Positions 59,036 to 64,000 of a DNA stretch of 64,000 nt are shown piece by piece (position 1 is the first letter of the stretch; every line of letters starts with the position of its first letter). Origin of the DNA: Eustoma russellianum (Eukaryota > Streptophyta > Magnoliopsida > Gentianales > Gentianaceae). The position numbers and the translations under genes are program-made. The notes under the pieces are model-generated. The model was not told the DNA's origin. It saw only the letters and a program-made list of their open reading frames with translations, and searched no databases. Where the stretch lies: NCBI GenBank assembly GCA_036186865.1, contig AP025065.1:7769709-7833708 (forward strand), written 5' to 3'.

Positions 59036-59054
59036 CCTAGGCTCTAATACAACC
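59036..59054 (-). other. TE8 primer binding site, diverged
   Basis: On the minus strand, GGTTGTATTAGAGCC follows the LTR end GCTACA. It resembles the initiator-Met site TGGTATCAGAGCC with a missing G and a C-to-T change. Confidence 0.7.
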
Positions 59055-61587
59055 TGTAGCACCTCGGCCCGAAATCGACATTGGTGCCAGTGCACCCGCC
59101 ATAGTCTACTTTGAGAACTATGAAGCGTCAAAGCAGAACAAGCACACGTCATCCATGACGCAAGATAAATCAGCGGAAACGGCATAAAATTTAAAACTCA
59201 AAAGGTAACATCCGTATAACCAAATGTAATACAGCTGAAGCGAAACATGTTCGGAAAAATAACTACTATGATCTCCAATACAAGAATCAACAGGAATGAT
59301 CAACTAGAGAGCTAGCATAGCCTTTCCTCAAAGTCTATTATCCCAACGGGCCCACTCGCCATGGTCTTCTGCGAATATCATCTCCTACTCGGGTTCACCT
59401 GGAAAGAGATGAAGTATTTGTTCTTAGCAAAAAACAACGCCAGCAAGTAACCCGTGTATACACGTTACGGAATCACACACGACGAGTCACCAAAACATAA
59501 AATGATGCCCAAAATAAAGTGTTCGGGTAGCAAATATCATCGTTATAAGTAACCATCAGAAACAGATAAGTCACATAAACGAAACATAAATAAGGATCAA
59601 ACACGCATAAAGAAGAACATATTACAAAACAGGTCATATGCACAACAGCGTTTCATTCATATCAAAACTCATGCTTTGTGACTCATGATGCATGCATTTC
59701 TCCAAAACATACATTGGACTAACCGAAGACCCATACATATGCCTTCTTTTACAAACATGTCATGCGTGTAGTTTCACAAACTGTTCATACTTATTCTTAT
59801 TCTTCACGTAGTAGAACTTTATACCCTATGGGTGATCAATCCACAGCAAAACGAAACTTTATACCCCGTGCTGAAAGGTCCACGGCCCCATAACTGAACT
59901 TTATACCCTGCTGTTGATTACAGGTCACGCTTTTATACCCTGCCATTGTAGGCGTGACTTTGATACTCTGCATCAACCAGCAGCCCAAACTTGTTGTTTA
60001 CAAAGTCTTTCTTTACGCATATGTGCCTTTTCGCAAAACGAAACCCAAGTCAGAATGCAAAATGCTTAAGTCATGATGCCAATGCTCATGTCAAACCACA
60101 ACCATCCCCTAATCATGTGCACATACACTTTACATATTGACTTTCGTGTCACAAACCTCACACATACCTTAGCATAGCTCACTCGTACCCTCTCTCAACC
60201 TCTCATATTACAAAGTCACCACGAGTTCGTACACTACCTCTTTAACTCATACACTAGTCCCAATTATCACACATAAAGGTCCCTCAAACCCCTTGTCGTT
60301 CACTCCCTAAAATCCTTAAAGGTTCAGTTTAAATTATGCAAACTGGCCACATCGATCGATCAATGTGCCCCCACTGATCGATCGATGTCCAGCCCGAGGA
60401 CTTCGATCGATCGATGTCCTTATTTTTGAGCGATCGATGTCCTCCAGAAAGTTTCAATTCTGCACCCCCAGGACTTCGATCGATCGTTGTGGTCCATCTG
60501 ATCGATTGATGTTCAGTTTCCTGGACATCGATCAATCGATGTCCCCTAGTGACTGACTAATGTCCTCCAGAAAGTTAGGAAACTCTACCAGGGCCACTTG
60601 GATCGATCGATGTCTTTCCAGGATCGATCCAAGTCCCTTTTCCTGTAACTTTTCACCATGTTTCACCCCAAACTCGACCCACACTTCAACTCCCCTCATT
60701 CCAAGCCTATGAAACACCTATCTCCAATCCCAAAACATGATTCCAACCTACCTATACACTCACGACATCGTATTGAACCTTAATTACATCCAATGACATA
60801 GATCCTAAACTTCCTACAATTCTCTCCTTCGAACAATCCGCAACCATTCTAATCAATCCCCATACTCAGCTGCCAACACTTGTGCACTCACCAAACCTTC
60901 CTCAACAACCCAATTCCATCTAAAACACCAACAACAAGCATGGTAGATGTTCCCCAAGAGACAATACAATCAAAAATGATATCTTTAGGGCATATTTATC
61001 AAAATCAAGTAAATATCAACTATTCTCGGAAATTGGCCCAAAAGATTACAACTTTATTCATTCAACAGGCTTACAACCACATTGTAGAACAAGTAACATA
61101 AACGACGAAATTACCAATGTGTAATCCAATTTTCTCTTTCTAGAAAATAGGCCTATGAATCAAAATTGAGTAAAACGTATAGAAAAGTTACTTACCTTCA
61201 AATTTAGAGGTTCTTACGATGATTGGATTGAGTTCTTGGACGGATTGTATCTAGGATTCATCGCGATCTCTTCTTCCTTCTTCCTCTTTTCTTTTCTCAT
61301 TTTCTCTCTTCCTTTCTCCTTTTTCTTCCTCAGTCGATCTCCCCTCCCTTTTCCCTTATAGACGGTCAGCAGGGGGAGTTATGCTAATTGTGTAACTCCC
61401 CCAACAATTAATTAAGGGAGAGCAATTTTGGTATTTTGACTAATTTCCTTAGTTTCATTTTTTTAAAATTATTTTTCTACCTAAATCAGATTTAACTAAG
61501 CCTTATAAACATATATAATCATCAAATGTATATTCTTAATCCACTTTAATTTTTTAACCTAGGCTCGGGAAAATACAGGGTATGACA
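59055..61587 (-). repeat. TE8 5' LTR
   Basis: 2533 bp. ATCGAT array at about 60347-60635 and a CTTTATACCCTG-type repeat at about 59812-59970. It lacks about 65 bp present at about 52915-52980 in the other LTR. Confidence 0.88.
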
Positions 61588-61950
61588 ACTAGGGCCTTGT
61601 CATGGTATACCCGTCGTACTCTGGTACGAGAAATAAAAGGCATTGATAACATCTGTGTGCATATCGTCGTAAACATGTATCGAATAGCGGAAGCATCATA
61701 TAATAGACAGAATAAAACATCAACGACGTGACTACATCATAACTAAACCAGAGTATAGTATCATCGATACATTAGTACAAAGGTACATAGCTGGAATAAC
61801 AAAACTACAAAAGTTGGAACTAAGGTCCACTAGGTTGCTCATGGAACCTACTCTCTCGGTTCGTCTTCTATATAGTCCAGCTCTGGGTCCTGAGGCTATG
61901 CATGATGATCAATTGGATACACGCGGCTAAATAGTAAGCTATAGATAATT
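61588..61950 (-). repeat. Truncated Gypsy-type LTR fragment
   Basis: CGTCGTACTCTGGTACGAGA, AGCGGAAGCATCATATAATA and ATCCTCGGATG-like composition resemble the sense-downstream portion of Gypsy LTRs such as 33057-33400. Its left end is cut by TE8. The identity is tentative. Confidence 0.4.
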
Positions 61951-61984
61951 TTTGTAACGCTTCTATGCGTTATAAATATTAATT

Positions 61985-63500
61985 GCGATTGCCTTTATAA
62001 AGAAATGAAATTTATTTTGAGCCAAGTACTAGTTTCTTTAAAGTAATTTATTCAAAGTAACAAGGTTCGTATTATTCAAAGAATATAAATCCTAAAATTG
62101 TATCTAAGTGAATCAAATAATATAATAAGTTAAACAAAAAATAGAATAAAAAGCTAGAAAAAGAGCCGGAAAATGAGACAAGTTACACATTTATGACTTG
62201 ACACGCCATAAATGCCTCACATATTTTCACGTTTATATGACTTGAGGTGTCTCACATCCCAACCTCAAAGATATGGCACGACAAACACAAGAAAAATGAT
62301 AAATGCATTTTTGACTAGACGTGCTTCACATTGCAACCTCAAATCAGAAAGAAAATGATAAATACATATACACAGAGGTATAACATATTTCGAGCTAAAT
62401 AGTATTTTGAGGCAAAATTTTAGAAGTAATCAAGATTTACATTAGACTAACCATATAAATCTCAACATTGTACTAAGTGGCCTTAAAAAAAAACTCAAAC
62501 AATTAAGTAAAATAAAATGGTAGAAAGAGAGTGGCAAAAACGTAAAGGCATGAGGGTGCTTCTCATGCAACTTTAAAGGCTTATGACCTTGATTAGTAGA
62601 TAAAAGAAAACGACATATGTATATACAACAATAACCACATCTAATATATTTCAATGACATCAAAAGTTATCATTAGGGTCTTGAGTGAGTGAGAGACATG
62701 TAAACAATACCTACGTCCCAATGTATAGTGAGTTACTTCCAGTGAGACCTCTAACTCTATATGCACCTATATAGATGAGAAAATAGTAGGAATATGGTGC
62801 ACTAGTGTACCAATGAAGGACTTTAATAAACACAAATATAAGTTTGTGATATTAAAATAGTCATAACCGTGTATATAATAATGAAAGACGAAGTCAAAAA
62901 CAGAAAAGTGCGAAATCTCCATAGATGGCACATGTATATACGAAAACAACAACAACACATACCTAGCCTATCAAACAACAGTATATAAAGACGGCTAAAA
63001 CATATTTTGAGCAAAATATTAATTTTAAATAAATCATTCAAAGTAAACAAGGTTTATTTAGACAAAGCTTATGCTTAAATGTTGATGCTGACTCACAAGC
63101 TGAAATAACTATATAAAACAAATAGAGCGCAAAAGTATGAAGGTATTTGTTAGGTATTCGACTAGAAAGATTTATAGCCTTGACGAATAGATAAGGAAAA
63201 ATAACGAGTGTGTAGAAAAAAAGGGAGATATAACATATTTGGGCCAAATATTTAATTAAGTTATTCAAATGAAACAATGTTTATACTAGACTTACCATAA
63301 AAATCCTAACATTTTATCTAAGGGACTCAAGAATTAAAAAGGCTAAAAAAAGAGGAAAAATGGTAACACAATCGTTCAATACGTGAGGCCTTTATGACTT
63401 GGGGTGTCTGATATAGAACTCCAAAGGCTTATGGCCCCCACAAGAATATAAAAAAAAATGACAAGTGTATCTCAGAAAGTGGTAAAACATATTTGCAGCC
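61985..63500. repeat. Diverged satellite-like tandem array
   Basis: Unit starts at about 62007, 62387, 63000, 63233 and 63485 share ACATATTT-GAGC-AAATATT, TTATTCAAAGTAA-CAAGGTTTA, CATATAAATC-TAACATTG and TTATGACTTG phrases. Spacing is irregular (about 230-610 bp) because of deletions. A single related unit lies at about 12060-12320. There is no coding capacity. Confidence 0.68.
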
Positions 63501-63638
63501 TCATATTACTGTTATATAAAATGCTTTTAACTATACATAGAGAGCATTCAAAAAAAGAAAAAATAAGTACACATAAAGAGATAACCCAAGTGTGTGGTTA
63601 TTTTGTTTAATGAAATGAATTAGAGCTAAGTTATGAAT

Positions 63639-63944
63639 AGGGCTGAAAACGAATGGAACCGAGTCGAATAATGAGTTTTCAAGTTTGGATTTATTTAGGT
63701 AAACGAATAGTTCGGTTTGGCTCATTTGGTGTAACGAGTTTAAATTTTTTTTGAATTCGGCTCGAAAACGTTATAAATCTTCAAACAAAACCGAACTGTT
63801 TACGAACAGCTTGACTCTTTTTAGTAAACGAATCTAATTAGATGTTTGAACTCGGGTCATTTAATTAAAGTTAACGAACAAACTGGAACCGAATATGAAT
63901 CAAACTCGAACGGTTCGTGAACAGTTTGGTTCGTTTTTAACCCT
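63639..63944. mobile_element. Short hAT-like MITE
   Basis: Imperfect terminal inverted repeats AGGGCTGAAAACGAA at the left and TTCGTTTTTAACCCT at the right (13 of 15 matched). The 306-bp interior is rich in GTTCG/CGAAC motifs. CTAAGTTA (63626-63633) and CTAAGTTC (63945-63952) suggest an 8-bp target duplication, though five bases (TGAAT) separate the left copy from the terminus. hAT membership is inferred from repeat sequence and duplication length. Confidence 0.55.
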
Positions 63945-64000
63945 CTAAGTTCGAAGCCATATTGTACAATTATACATAACAAATTTTATTTTGGATGATT

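Larger units (their letters stand above)
51776..61587 (-). mobile_element. TE8: Tekay/Del-like Ty3/Gypsy element, minus strand, with introns
   Basis: About 9.8 kb between LTRs of 2558 bp (51776-54333) and 2533 bp (59055-61587). On the minus strand it starts TGTCATACCC and ends GCTACA. The primer-site region and polypurine tract occupy the expected positions. Gag-pol is in Gypsy order with introns at two positions shared with TE3. The flanks CCACC and ACTAG are not a target duplication, so the left end, the right end or both were changed by deletion or recombination. Stops and frameshifts are numerous. Confidence 0.88.

Overview
This window is plant nuclear DNA, most likely from a eudicot. It holds the 3' part of one spliced host gene, a vacuolar-type amino acid transporter, followed by about 60 kb of nested LTR retrotransposons, solo LTRs, a SINE, a MITE-like element, AT-rich satellite-like repeats and TA microsatellites. 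No rRNA, tRNA, CRISPR array or bacterial-type operon is visible.

Layout: 326-1887 transporter exons. 2203-2389 SINE (14-bp target duplication). 2694-11464 TE1, a decayed SIRE-like Copia element (+). 12653-18895 TE2, Copia (-). 18979 to about 20300 copy A and 20850 onward copy B of a host tandem duplication. 21025-30687 TE3, a Tekay/Del-like Gypsy element (+) inserted in copy B. About 31441-32165 an unclassified repeat in a TA microsatellite of copy B. 33057-42397 a Gypsy-type solo LTR (-) split by TE5, Copia (+), at 35458-41990. 42723-44146 a SIRE-like solo LTR. 44371-50419 TE7, Copia (-). About 50990-51735 a second unclassified repeat. 51776-61587 TE8, Tekay/Del-like Gypsy (-). 61990-63500 a diverged satellite-like array. 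63639-63944 a short hAT-like MITE. Element ends were fixed from TG...CA termini, primer and polypurine sites and target duplications: GTAAA, GTATA, TCCAT, TTAAC, TTAAA and GAAAT. TE8 has no matching duplication.

Two signals stand out. First, LTRs of four element types from both the Copia and Gypsy superfamilies carry arrays of a perfect 18-bp palindrome, ACATCGATCGATCGATGT. The arrays come with a shared flanking phrase in the same orientation relative to transcription, and in the Copia LTRs they lie 90-400 bp upstream of a TATA box. This looks like a promoter module shared across superfamilies. Second, the two Gypsy elements appear to carry spliceosomal introns at identical codons. One lies at the gag/protease junction, where the unspliced frame reaches a stop within three codons. 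The other lies inside RNase H. TE3 has a third, private intron in the reverse transcriptase. This suggests that splicing controls the Gag to Gag-Pol switch. All elements carry stops, frameshifts or deletions and look non-autonomous today.
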